A DNA stretch of 64,000 bases from Archilochus colubris (lineage: Eukaryota; Chordata; Aves; Apodiformes; Trochilidae): the NCBI GenBank assembly GCA_023079485.1, contig CM041083.1:144040052-144104051 (forward strand), given 5' to 3'. The position numbers and the translations under genes were made by a program. Below the pieces are notes generated by a model that saw only the letters and a list, made by a program, of their open reading frames with translations, was not told the origin of the DNA and did no database searches. This document shows, piece by piece, positions 35,569-47,530 of the stretch; the stretch's first letter is position 1, and the number at the start of each line of letters is the position of its first letter.

Positions 35569-38500
35569 GTAAGGCTCTTTTCCCTAACAAGCTGAGTCAG
35601 GGGGAGATGCCTAGGCTTTCATAGTAGGGGGAGAGAAAAGAATGCTTTCAGATATCTGATCAAGGCACTTGCTCTTTGCTCCATAAAAAACCAAAGATTC
35701 TTGTGAAAGAGTTCAGTATTTCTTATCCATTTCTTATCCATCCTACGTCCCTGATTCAGAACTTCACATAGGTTTCCCCATTTCCTAAAGCTGGTTTAAA
35801 TGTAGACAAAAGGGGGAAGAAGGTCTTTTTTTTGGCACAGTTAATGTAGATGCAACATGTGAGTATACAAGTGAGTGAGATATGAGTTCTCTATAGCTTG
35901 ACACCTTTTAAAGTACCTATTGTCATTTGTTTAATGTTATTCTAGGAAGAGAGTCACTAGACATCTCTCCTGTTGAAGGAAGACCATTTTGGTGTGCTGA
36001 ATGGAAATTTTAGGTGCTGCTTTTGTAGCCATGGTTATTCCCTAAGAATAGATACCCACCTTCAAAAGGGCATTCCTCACAGTAGATATCAGGTGGGTGA
36101 AAATATAACACTGTAGCCCAATATGAACATTCTGGGTGTGGGACTAATCTCCAAAAGGTATAGCACATTTTTTGATCTTTAATCCTCTAGCCATGAATAA
36201 CAAATGCATCTTATTAAAAATGTAATAGAAGCTTCTCCTCATTTTGGAAAAAAAAAATTAAAGTTAAAAAATTATGGAAAGCTACACCAAATTCCCCACC
36301 AAACTCCAACTTCAAAATGCCTGTTCTTATCAGTCCTTTCTACCCCAGAAGATACACCCTGTAAGCTCAAAGTGCAGCTTGTTCTGGAAGCTCCTGCTTT
36401 AAACATGTTTCTAAATAATAATAATATAATATAACAAAATAATGTAATAAAAAAATAATGGAAAGTTCTAAAACTGAAGGAAAATAATTTTCTGAAGACT
36501 GAATATTTTTTTTAAACAAAGGGCTCTAATTTTTTGCTGATCATAACTGCAGCAGGAAGGTATATAGAAAAACTTTGTCTTTGGTTAGGTACTCCTAATA
36601 CAGTTGTGTCTTTCTCAATCAAACCTAAATCTTAAAACCTGTTTGGGAAGTGATAAGCAACAAATCTTGTGGAATTGGTTTCACTTGCTCACATGGGATT
36701 CAGTGCTCAGTATTCCACATCAGCATTAACAGGGCTGATTTAAGAAGCTTGCTTTCCATCTCAGCTCAACCTGTCCAGCATATTAAGAAGGTTTCCTTAG
36801 CTGATGAGGATTTAAGCCCATAAAAATTATAAGGACAAGTGGATACATCTGGGATCTCCAAACCACACCTGATTCATAAAAGAAACCCAACCCAAAACAC
36901 TGGTCACTTCAAACATGCTAAGGTTTGAGACTTAATTATTTGAAACATAATTAATTGGGATGAAGTGGCTGATGAGCTGTGTCTGGGTACAGCCTAGCAC
37001 AGAGCACAGTTGAACCATAGCAAATAGCTTTACAGACAATGAGCCACAAAAAACCCCACAATTTATGGAGCAATTTCAGCTATGGACTTGAAATGAGGGG
37101 CCTTTCAGAGAGAGAAGTTGATGTAGGAGGGGGTCAAATTTGAGCAATGGTAATGCTGATAACTCAGGTGCCTTGCAGGCTTCTCTCTTGTGCCAAACAA
37201 AGGTGATCCCTGAGGAAATAGTGTTTGGCCAGGATCACCTTCAAACCCTGTTCAAAACCCTTAGGATTCAGTACTGGAACAGTGTTGTCCATTCATGCAA
37301 TTCACACACAGAAAAGAAGAAGGATGCTATTTACCTGGCTTTGGAGGGCTATGAACAAATTTATAAAAGTCAAAAGTCAGGACACTGAACTGAAAAGAAG
37401 GATATAGGGGATGACCACATCTCTTGTAAAGAAAACTAAACTTAACACAAAGGGGAATGGAGGGTGGCCTCCGTTTTGGATAAAGGTCTGTGTCAGTTGA
37501 GTGGATCAACTGGTTGTATAAATCTCCTTCCCTGAGGTAATTTAGAGCTCTGAATGCTTTCCTGAACCAGCCAGACCAGCAATGCCTGCACTTTCATTCA
37601 AATGCTCAGGGAATTAGTGTGGGATATTTCATTCATGCTTGCACTTAATAAATCTCTGCCAGGCTCAGATTGAACTTCTTAATTTTTTTTTCTTTTGTTG
37701 CTCATCCATCAGTCTCGTTATTTATTTTACATCTCCATAGCTTGCTATCGAAGTTTCTGGTACATATATGAGAGTGTGGGAGGGAGATGAGATACTAATG
37801 ATATCTAGTAAGGCCATGTTTTTGCCAAGAAATAAACAAGATATATTGATCAGAATCTAACTGTGCTTAGTTATACATATGTTGAAACATCTGCAGTTAT
37901 TATTCTGTCAGCACTGTCCTCCTGCAGTCACTGTATTATCCACGACATAAAATTCAACACAAGAAGTCAGTTTGAATCAGCCAATCTCTCAATCATTTGC
38001 AACCAAATGACAAATGTTCATAACGTAATTTCAAAAATCTTACCACCATTCCTGCCCTGGCAGAAATAATAATTCACCTCTCTCCTTTAGGTGGTATGGC
38101 AATTGTGAAGAAGAATTATTTGTAGGTTATCAAGAATGCTTGAAAGTCTGATCTGGTTCTAAGCCTGTATGACAGTGAAGGAGACTGAGTTGTTGTCCTT
38201 GTCCTGTGTTTTCATATTTATGTAAGATTAGTCAGTAGTATTCAGGTGAAGTAAAGATGTCAATTTTAGTTTAACTTGTATAGATATATTATAGTGTTTT
38301 GCTAGCTTATTTTCAGAGGTAGCTGACCAAGGATGCCCGTTTAGCACCATTTAAAGGACTAATTTATTTTAGTGGAAATCTTACTTACATGAATAATAGT
38401 TAATAATTTTTACCAAATCTTGAAGGGTAGGAACACACACATTTTTTACAAGTTTATGACCTTGTTCTCTTTATTCTAAAGCAAAATTATTTGTCATCTT

Positions 38501-39415
38501 AATATAAACTGCTTTCAAGCTTCACATGCTCTTCACATTAGGAGTGAAGATAACAGAAATGTCCCTTTCAGTTGAAAACTGGATATGATATATATAATAC
38601 AATTGCTTACACAGCCAGATATCAAAGCAGAGAATGGTTTAGTACTAGGAATATTTGTATTTGTGTAAATACCAGCAAATACAGAGAGAAAACATTATTA
38701 AATCAAATCTACCTTTAGCCTAGGTTAGTATCATGTCAATATTAATCACAATTAGACTTGTCCTAATTGCATGAAAAGCTATACCAAAGCAAATAAATGT
38801 ATCCTTCAAAAATAGTGAGCCAGGAATTAGATTTTAAAGTAGATGGATTATTAATTTTTGTAATATTATAACTTTAAAAATAAACATAAAATTTTACCAC
38901 TTAGGTTCTGTCTTGTAAAATTCTTCTCCAGCCCTTTATTCCCTTATACCAACAACTCATCCAGGACAAAACTAGTGAAAGATAATTTCAAATATTCTAG
39001 AGGTGTATATTCAGATTGAGTAAGTTATAGCCCTTGTGTCCACAGTGCAAGGTGGACAACTTGTAAAACCTAGAGTCTGACAACTGAAGTTAATCCTTAG
39101 TGCTTTCCGCCTGCTCACAAACATGAGCAAACATGCTCACAAACTTTCTTGAGACTTTCTGTCCTAGTAACCTCTTTAGCCACCTGGTTACCCTTACAAG
39201 TTTGGCTCTCCAGTGTGGGAATAAATGGTCAGAAGACCATTGCTGATCCATCTTGAAACTTCAGATAAACAGACCTTGTGCTCTCATGTTCAGGTACCAA
39301 AAAAGGTTTGGTCTGCAGTGGCCAAACCTGGCTGTAGAAGTCTCAGAGTAGTTTGGAAGAGTTCACAAAAGAGAGTATGCTGATAAAAATTGCCTAACAA
39401 ATATAAGAAGAAATT

Positions 39416-39494
39416 AAAAAAAATTTTTATCAACTCTAAGACACAATGATTAGAAAAAAAAAATTTTTTATTTGACTCTAAGCAACATTTGTAG
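39416..39494. repeat. Two-copy local tandem duplication, unit about 40 bp
   Basis: Each copy has an A run, a T run and then ACTCTAAG, followed by a diverged CA...AT..TAG segment. The copies are at 39416-39453 and 39454-39494. Confidence 0.6.
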
Positions 39495-40465
39495 TGGTTC
39501 ACTTGTTGCTTTCTCTTTTGGCTTTCTACCCTGAAAACTGATTCCTATAATTATTTTATTTTTAATTTCTCTTTTGAGAGGGTCTAATTTTGCTCTGCAG
39601 TGGTTTTTTGTTTGTTGGTTTGGTGCATTATTTATTTATTTACTTGTTTGTTTTCTATACTGTCTCTTTAGTTCTGTAGAAAATCATATTTCAGGAGGAT
39701 AATGTCACTTTTTTTTTCCCCCATTAATTAAATGGCATCTATTTGAACCCACCTCAACCTGCACTGGATTATTCTACCTCAAATAAATATGAAAGTCTTA
39801 AGCATACTACATTTAATGGTTTTATTATATATTAATTTCTAGATGGTAAATTACTTTAGTGCCTGTGGGTGAATTTTAAAAAGTCTAAGTTTATGCAACA
39901 ACATTATACAACATTTATACAATATTGTTTCTAGGATTTAATAAGGGCAGTAACACCTTTTGGATTCCAAAGGGCCTTAATGTCCTCACAATATTCTTTC
40001 TGTCTTATATCTACCTGAAGCTGCTGAGTTTTACTGCTACACGTGGGTAGCCAGGCATCTTTTTCCTCATTAACTTTTTTCTTTACTATAATGGATGGCA
40101 GGAGATGGAGTCTCCTCTTGGGGCTTAGAGTTCTTCAGGAAACATTTGAAATCCTACTGCTTATTCCCACTGATTTACCACTTCAACTACTGTGATGCTC
40201 TCTAGAGCTTTAACAGTTCCTTGCAGTTGTTCTGAAATCTATTGATGTGATTCCTCCTCTGTTTGGAGTCCACCACCACAAACCAAAAACTTGGCAAGGA
40301 GTGGAAGGAAAGACACCTGACCTCAGCAATATATTCTGAAGTGTCAGCCTAGAGTCCCTTCATATTTTAGAGTGAATTTTTTTAGTTCCTTTTGTACCTC
40401 TTTCTGGCAGCCAAAAAGCTGAATGCTAAATAATTTTTCAACACAACAGCTAAGATCAAGATATC

Positions 40466-40757
40466 TTTTACAAGGTCACATAGTGACAGGACAAGGGGTA
40501 ACGGACTTAAACTGGAAAAGAGTAGATTTATGCTAGGTATTAAGAAGAAAATATTTAGCATGAGGGTGGTGAGACACTGGCACAGGTTGCCCAGGTGGGC
40601 TGTGGGTGCCTCATCCCTGGAATTGCTCAAGGCCAGGTTGGATGGGGCTTTGGGCAACCTGGTCTGGTGGGAGGTGTCTCTGCTCATGCAGGGGGGTTGG
40701 AACTGGGTGATCTTGAGGACCCCTTCCAAACCAATGCAGTCTGTGATTGTGTAATAA
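40466..40757 (+). mobile_element. CR1 LINE, 3' fragment
   Basis: Forward CR1 3' end: 'agtgacaggacaaggggtaa', 'gagacactggcacaggttgc', 'aaggccaggttggatggggc', 'gggaggtgtctctgctcatg' and a decayed tail 'gtctgtgattgtg'. Short frames on both strands here are CR1 remnants. Confidence 0.93.
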
Positions 40758-43352
40758 TTCTAAATTCTAGATGGTAATTAGAATGAAATATGTATTGTTC
40801 ACATATTAAATATAAAATGCTGATGACAAACAACATTTACCTGGGTGGTAGCATTCTGAATTTCCAAAATATCATGACTGCACAAAGTTTATTGTGACTG
40901 AAAGTTCTGGTGAACTGTAATTCACTTTCTGTATGGATTTTTGGAATGGAGAGCCCTGTTCAGGTTGATCTTGTTAGAAGTTTTGTTTTGTTTCAAAAGG
41001 GGGTTTTATGTTAGAACATAAATATTCCTCAAAAAGAAAACATATTTTGCTGTCAAGGTTATTTTTTTATATGAAAAAGATCTAATCCAGAGGCAGAAAT
41101 ACAGTTACTAACCAGGAAGTTAATGATTTCAAGGATGTGTAACACCTCTAGGGGTTGGATAAATGGTCCCAAATCTCTTTTTTTTTTTCCCCAAACTATT
41201 GGGCAAATGGCTAGTTTAAGGTCAGGGTAAGATTTTGTTTTGTCTTCTTAAGAAAGTAGTAACCTCTTGAAATCTGGGATTTTTATTATTGTAGAATGGG
41301 AAAGATTTTTTGAAAGATGTGTCAAAAGACATAACAGACTAGGAAAGCCTTTTCTGCTTTATTCTTTCCTGTGATGATTCAAACAGCAAGTAATTGGGAT
41401 TCCCCTTGGCATGCATGGCACTTTATGTATAAACATGGGTTCTAGGACAAGTAACGCTGGTATAAATCAAAAAATGGTTTTGCTGACAATGTCTTTATTG
41501 AAATTTGCTGTTTTTTAAAGAAGTGTTATGGGGTGTGTGATCATCCCTTCAAGACTGAAAGATTATGTATGTCTCCATTCATACCCAGGGGAGGTTGTTG
41601 ATTTGTTACTCAGCTTAGCTGTGTGACATTGCCAAGAGATTTGGACCAGACACTTCTCCTAGAAAGGTTATGAAGTCAGTTTTTTACTCTTGTAGGAAGT
41701 CAGTTACTCATATTTGAGAAAAAACAAAAAAAGATGTTCTTGTTGTAGAGGGCAGCAAGAAAGGCAGCATTTTTGGTCACTTTTTTTCTCTATCAAATAC
41801 TGTGAGAGGCTGTAAGCAGAATATTTATGTATGTTAGTAATTCAGCTCTTGAAGGTTCCCTTCAGTCTTCTGACAGAAAGAGGAAATGAGCAGTTATTTA
41901 TGTGCCACTGTTTGGTAGAGGAACAAGCTTTGATCAACAGACAGAACCCATGAGAATCTCTCTTTGCAAGAGATTACTTAGGGGCCACACTAAATCAGTT
42001 CATTTCCTATATGCCATATGCCCATATGCCTTCTTAAATTTTTCTGACAACTCGCATTTTCCTCTCCTGGGGAATGCACTTCAGGCCCTCTGGCCAAAGG
42101 AAGGAAGCAATAATGGAGGGGCACAGTATGGATGCAGGTATCTGCCTGAAATTTGCTGGCATAACAGAGCTGAGGGGTGGGCCACAGGCTCCACACCAGC
42201 TCTGCTTAGGGGTAAGGGAGATGAGATGAACCTCTGTGAAAAGAGGCACTGCTTTGCTTTTCTCTGTTTGTTGTGAATGCATGCCACATATTGTCTTTCA
42301 CCTATTATTTCTCTGAGGCTGCTACTGTTAACAATAAAATTTCACAGCTTACTTCAGCAGAATATTAATGAAAATCTTCTAAATCTTTGCACATACACAT
42401 GCAAGGCAGCATCTGCCTTTGGTACTCTGAGAGAGATTTCAAACATTTACTTACTGTCAAGCTTTATGCATATAAGTGCATGTGAAAGGTCAGAGATGGT
42501 CATTCTATCATTTGGGATGAACATAGCTGAATTGAAATGTCACAGCAGTTGTAGCCAGCAATTTTAGAGCTTTGGAGTGTTGCAAGCCTGTGGATTCTCC
42601 TGCCAAGGAAGTAGAAATGAACTCCGACGGTACAAATTTACATGATTGCAGATAATATATTTTACATCATGCTTGCAGAGTTTCTGAGCACCGTTAGAGC
42701 ACAGGCAGATTTTGGAGTTGATTGCAGATGAGAAGCTTGCTGTGCAGCCCTGGAGCAGGGAAGCAAGCTGTTCATTGCCTATCATGGAAGGCATCCATCA
42801 CCCTGATGTGCAGCTGATAGATGTCAGCCTTTTTAGACCTCTCAGACATTACAGAGAAGCTCTGCAGAAGAAGTCGGAGGATGTCATGGAGTAATAAAAA
42901 AAAGCATGAAGAAAATTAATTTTAAATAATTAATTGTAGAAAAGAAAGTGCCTCTGTAAGAAGGGCTAGACTAAAAAGAGATCCCTTTGTCAGATGTTTG
43001 TATCTGGTTGTTTCAGCACTTTTCTTGCTGAGAATAAACACTGAATGTGCAGTGCAGGAGTGCTGACTTGGGGGGAGGGGAATTGCTGGGACATTTATAG
43101 GTGCTCCTTCTCTCAGGAAGCATTTTGCTGAAGGGTGTGGTAACTGGTTCAAATGGGGAGGGTGAAGGTGGTTACCCGATCAATAGAAATGAGAAAGTGT
43201 GTGTTAAAAAAAAATAAAAATCCAAATGTACCAATACTCCACAGGCATGTCATAATTTTGTGATTGTGTAAGGAAAAAAAATCAAAAAGGTAAAGAACAA
43301 GTAACTTGGATTCCATCTTTTCATCTGAGATTCATCCTGAGAAGACAGAAAA
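40758..43352. other. Intergenic, no gene recognised
   Basis: AT-rich with a moderately GC-balanced part at about 42.05-42.90 kb. Frames there (41902-42276, three overlapping minus-strand frames at 41990-42287, and 42712-42894) look like chance: they have no family resemblance, and the last begins at TTG rather than ATG. Confidence 0.5.
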
Positions 43353-44286
43353 TTTGTTCAATATCTTCATCAACGACTTGGATGAGGGTATAGAGTGTAC
43401 CCTCAGCAAGTTTGCTGATGACACTAAGCTGGGAGGAGTGGCTGACACACCGGAAGGCCGTGCTGCCATTCAAGAGACTTAGACAGGCTAGAGAGTTGGG
43501 CAGAGAGAAACATGATGAAGTTCACAAGGGGAAGTGTAGAGTTTTGCATTTGGGAAGAACAACACATGTCCCAGTATAGGTTGGGGGCTGACCTGCTGGA
43601 GAGCAGTGTAGGTGAAAGAGACCTGGGGGTCCTGGTAGACAAGAGGATGGCCATGAGCCAGCAATGTGCCCTTGTGGCCAAGAAGGCCAATGGCATCCTG
43701 GGGTGCATTAGAAGGGTGTGGTTAGTAGGTCAAGAGAGGTTCTCCTCCCCCTCTATTCTGCATTGTGAGGCCGCACCTGGAGTATTGTGTCCAGTTCTGG
43801 GCCCTCAGTTCAAGAAGGACAGGGAAGTGCTTGAAAGAGTCCAGCGCAGAGCTACTAAGATGATTAAGGAGTGGAACATCTCCCTTATGAGGAAAGGCTG
43901 AGGGAGCTGGGTCTCTTTAGTTTGGAGAAAAGGAGACTGAGGGTGACCTCATCAATGTTTTCAAATATGTAAGGGGAGTGTCAGGGAGATGGAGTTAGGC
44001 TTTTCTCAGTGATTACCAGTGATAGGACAAGGGGTAATGGGTGTAAATTGGAGCATAGGAGGTTCAGGTTGAATATTCGAAAAATTTTTTTACTGTAAGA
44101 GTGACAGAGCCCTGGAACAGGCTGCCCAGGGGGTGTGGAGTCTCCTTCACTGGAGACATTCAAAACCCGCTGGACACGTTCCTGCGAGTCTCTAGGTGGC
44201 CCTGCTCTGGCAGGGGGGTTGGACTAGATGATCTTTCGAGGTCCCTTCCAACCCCTAGGATTCTATGATTCTATGATTCTATGATT
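43353..44286 (+). mobile_element. CR1 LINE, well-preserved 5'-truncated copy
   Basis: Begins in the reverse-transcriptase domain ([13 protein letters not shown], then FADDTKLG with catalytic codons at 43411-43422) and runs to a clean tail with more than three copies of ATTCTATG ending at about 44286. The frame is broken soon after FADD by a stop and shifts, so it is not active. The clean 8-bp tail suggests it is among the younger copies here. Confidence 0.95.
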
Positions 44287-45489
44287 TAGCATACGGACTG
44301 AGGACAAACTATAATGAAACTCATCTCCATGAAGAACTGAAAACTCTCCTCTTGACTATTTGTGTAATTATGAGGCATTTTTCCTGAACAGTCCTTCAGA
44401 AGAGATGATAGCAATAAGGGTTTGTGAGAGTTCTGCACAAATTGATTTTAAACCTCTGTCTTAATAAAAAAGTGGGATAATGCTTATAATGTTTAAAATG
44501 AAGCTTCAAGTTTTCAAGATGGAAAGTTCAGCCATTTGATGGATATAATATGGTTTAAAGAAGATATTTTATGATTGTCTAATTAAATTCTATAAATAAC
44601 ATTTTTAAAATGTGTATTTTGCTTCTCTAGTGAGGTTAGATGTTATTTGATTAGGAAAAACAACTATTACTAAAAAATAGGCTGTTGTCTACCTGCTCAC
44701 TCTTAGCACACATTCTGCTTAGCGATTATAAAATTAGATTGTATCTTGTACATAATCCACTAAGTGGGTGCTTCATGGCATCGGTGAATCTCAACATATG
44801 CTGTTTAATGACCTGTAGCTGTCCCGATCTCCAGAGTAACAGTCTTTTATATTCATCTTTAAAAACAGTATGTAGTTAAGAACAAGCACAAAATATCCAC
44901 AAAAAATGAAGGGATGGTCAGACCCTCATAGATCAAATATCCCTTTCCTCAGTCATTCCTCTGCATTATTTGTTTGGGTAATAATTTAGGACAAGAACTA
45001 GTTCTTCCTTTTCCCTGACACAGTGAAGCTCTGACTTCAGCTGAATACCCTGCAGTGATAATTTTGTTGTTTCCAGTAAATAAATAATGCTTTTGGAAGG
45101 AGAAAATTTTTATTCACTTGACTGCTTCCAGAGGCAGAGGACATAATCTCCCAGCACACAGATTAAAGGTCTTGCAAGGAAACAGATATTGAGCAATTCA
45201 TCCACTCTGAGCAAAGCTCTCAGGTGGAGAAAGACCTTTTCAGAGCATTTAGCCATTGCCAAAATCCCAGCAACCTGGCTGCTGCTTCATCATTAGCACT
45301 CACCAAAGCTTCAGAGAAGTTGGGAAGGTTTCTGAAGTTGTTAATTTGATGAGGGAATGAAGGGAATACCTACAGGTCATTTAAAAGGCTTACTAAAGAC
45401 AGCTGGCAGGGGAAAGGTGGGAACAAAAATGTGAAGAGTCTCCTCTGATGTTTGTCCTTTAATAATAGTCAGGAAACAACAGGGAAAAA

Positions 45490-45578
45490 ACAAACAAACA
45501 AAATCAATCAAACAAACAAACAAACAAACCCACCCACAAAACCCCCAAACAAATCCAAACAACAAAATAACAAGAAAA
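45490..45578. repeat. (CAAA)n microsatellite grading into A/C-rich tract
   Basis: CAAA units, interrupted by AATC, then CCCACCC and CCCCC runs. Confidence 0.9.
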
Positions 45579-45952
45579 AAGCCTTGCTGCTAAGGTCCAC
45601 TTAGAGACCAGAGGTACTTTGGGGGGAGGATTGGGAAAATCCAAGAAAAGCCACTCTTGCCTGAAGAACTCTGACTGCAGTGCTCATGAGATCCCCTTAC
45701 TGCAGGTAGAGACAGCCAGGGGAAAACAAGAAAAGCTTTTGATCTGGTTTACAGATGAAGAAGGGTGAATTGTAATGTAGCTCACCTCTGGCAGCCAGTG
45801 TGTGTGACCCTTCGTGTCTGTGATACTGCTGATGGCACAGCTTTCCACATTACAGCTAACACCTGTACAGATGAGGGAATGGAGGTAAAGAAAAGCACAT
45901 CAGCAATTAGCCTTTCGTTTTTATAGATATGCAACACTTTCACCTACTTAAA

Positions 45953-45969
45953 ACACACACACACACACA
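45953..45969. repeat. (AC)n microsatellite
   Basis: Eight uninterrupted AC units. Confidence 0.9.
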
Positions 45970-46056
45970 AAAACCAACAGCAAAAAAGCACCATTTTTAC
46001 CTGCACCAATTAACCAATTAACCTAAAATAAACGTGGAAAGAGAAAAACAGAAGCC

Positions 46057-46058
<2 letters not shown>

Positions 46059-46092
<34 letters not shown>
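46059..46092. repeat. Poly-T run of 34
   Basis: Longest homopolymer in the window, uninterrupted, followed by GGGC. Confidence 0.9.
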
Positions 46093-46093
<1 letters not shown>

Positions 46094-47319
46094 GGCAGAT
46101 AGAAGTAGAAAGATAAATGATGCTCTAGGGCAGCAGACCTCACCCGTACAGGGCCGTGAGAAGATCAGACACTCACTGAAAATGAGCTGTACACTCACAA
46201 AGCATAAGCCAGTTATCTGCCTGTGTTTACCATAAGGAAAAGAGGGATAAGGGAAGAATTCCCCTCTAAATTTGGTAAGGAAAATAAGAGGAGTTTTGGT
46301 GTTTTGCCTTCTCCTTGGTGAAGTGAATATATAACCTGAGCTTTGGATGTAATTTGTACAAAGTCTGCTGTAGACCTCAGGATAAAACAGGGTGACTGGT
46401 TGTCCTATTAAGCTTCAGAAAGCAGGAAGATGCAGGGTTGCTGATGGGCAGTCAGGCACCTGGTAGGTAGGGTGGGTGAACTGAGCCAGTGGGTGCTTTC
46501 TTCTCTCCTCCACTCTGAGAGTGCTGTGACAGATGGCATTAAGAACTGGTTGGCGTATCTTATAGGGTCTGTGCCAATTTAAATTATCTTTTAGCTTTAT
46601 TGTATAAAACACTGAAGTCAACTGTGTGACTGGGTGAATCAACTCACTGAGAATGAAAGAACTAAGAAAACCCACTTTGAAAAAATCCCCAAATCTGACA
46701 GCACAGCTTCGAAACAAGGGGCCGAAAAAGAGATTCATCTGAAGTGCACTACAGCTGGTGGATGAGTTCTGTAGTTTGCAGTCTTTACAAGGTCACTGCA
46801 TCAAAAATCCTTCAGATTGCTATCAAAGACAAATAGACTATTTCAGCATAGCTATTCTTATGTAGAAAGAGGGTATTATACAGTATACAAACCTGTTTAT
46901 ATGTGATCAAAATTTGCTGTGCGCCTGAAAGGAATTGCCTTAAATAAACCCCTTAAGAGGGTGAAGATTGGGTAGCATTCCCATCATCGATATCTACTGA
47001 GTCTCAGTTTTTCTAGGAGGAATATTTTGCATAACATTCTGCACTTCTATTTCACTGTAAGGCAGTTTAGCACATGTTCAAACAGGGGCCATACATTTAC
47101 TCTTGCTGCTGGCTTACCAGGAAGAATAACCTACTCACCCAGGAGGTCCTAACACCATTTTAAAAGTCAGGGAGAAGGAATCCAGGATGAAGCTTTATTA
47201 AAGCTGGTAATTAGAACCTGTGACAGCAGCACAAAGCTCTGCCGGCTCCTGAACTCTGTCAAGGACTACACTTGAGAGAATAAAATATAAGTGCTTGTCA
47301 GTGGTATCAGCGAAGTTGC

Positions 47320-47530
47320 CCCATCCCTGCAGAGGTCTCACAATGCACAGCCAGAGACATCCCAGCAAGGCTCCTGGCACCATCCCAGCCCTGCCTCTGG
47401 CATCCCTCCTCTGCTGTCAGCACTGCAGGGCAGGTCACCCTCCCCTCCTCCTGCTCTCGGCTGCCAGCAGCAAAGGGACAATATTGCTCGGCCCCGTGCC
47501 AGCATCCCGGGGTGACGGTGTTGGATCAGC
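47320..47530. other. Isolated GC-richer patch
   Basis: C-rich sequence with a few CpGs (cggcccc, cccgggg, gtgacgg) stands out against AT-rich neighbours. No exon, promoter signature or repeat family could be assigned. Confidence 0.3.

Larger units (their letters stand above)
34613..40465. other. Intergenic, no gene recognised
   Basis: AT-rich sequence. It contains an 8-bp-arm inverted repeat at 35551-35568, an AT-rich microsatellite at about 36411-36450, a two-copy duplication of about 40 bp at 39416-39494, and T/G- and TTTA-rich stretches at about 39601-39655. Short frames at 36204-36434, 37140-37388 and elsewhere have no recognisable product. Confidence 0.5.

Noticed and set aside
42712..42894. 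60-aa frame ending just before an A-rich run, considered as a small gene
   Set aside because: It starts at TTG, has no context for translation and resembles nothing I know.
43512..43901. 129-aa frame as a gene
   Set aside because: It lies inside a CR1 copy and reads as a shifted piece of CR1 ORF2.
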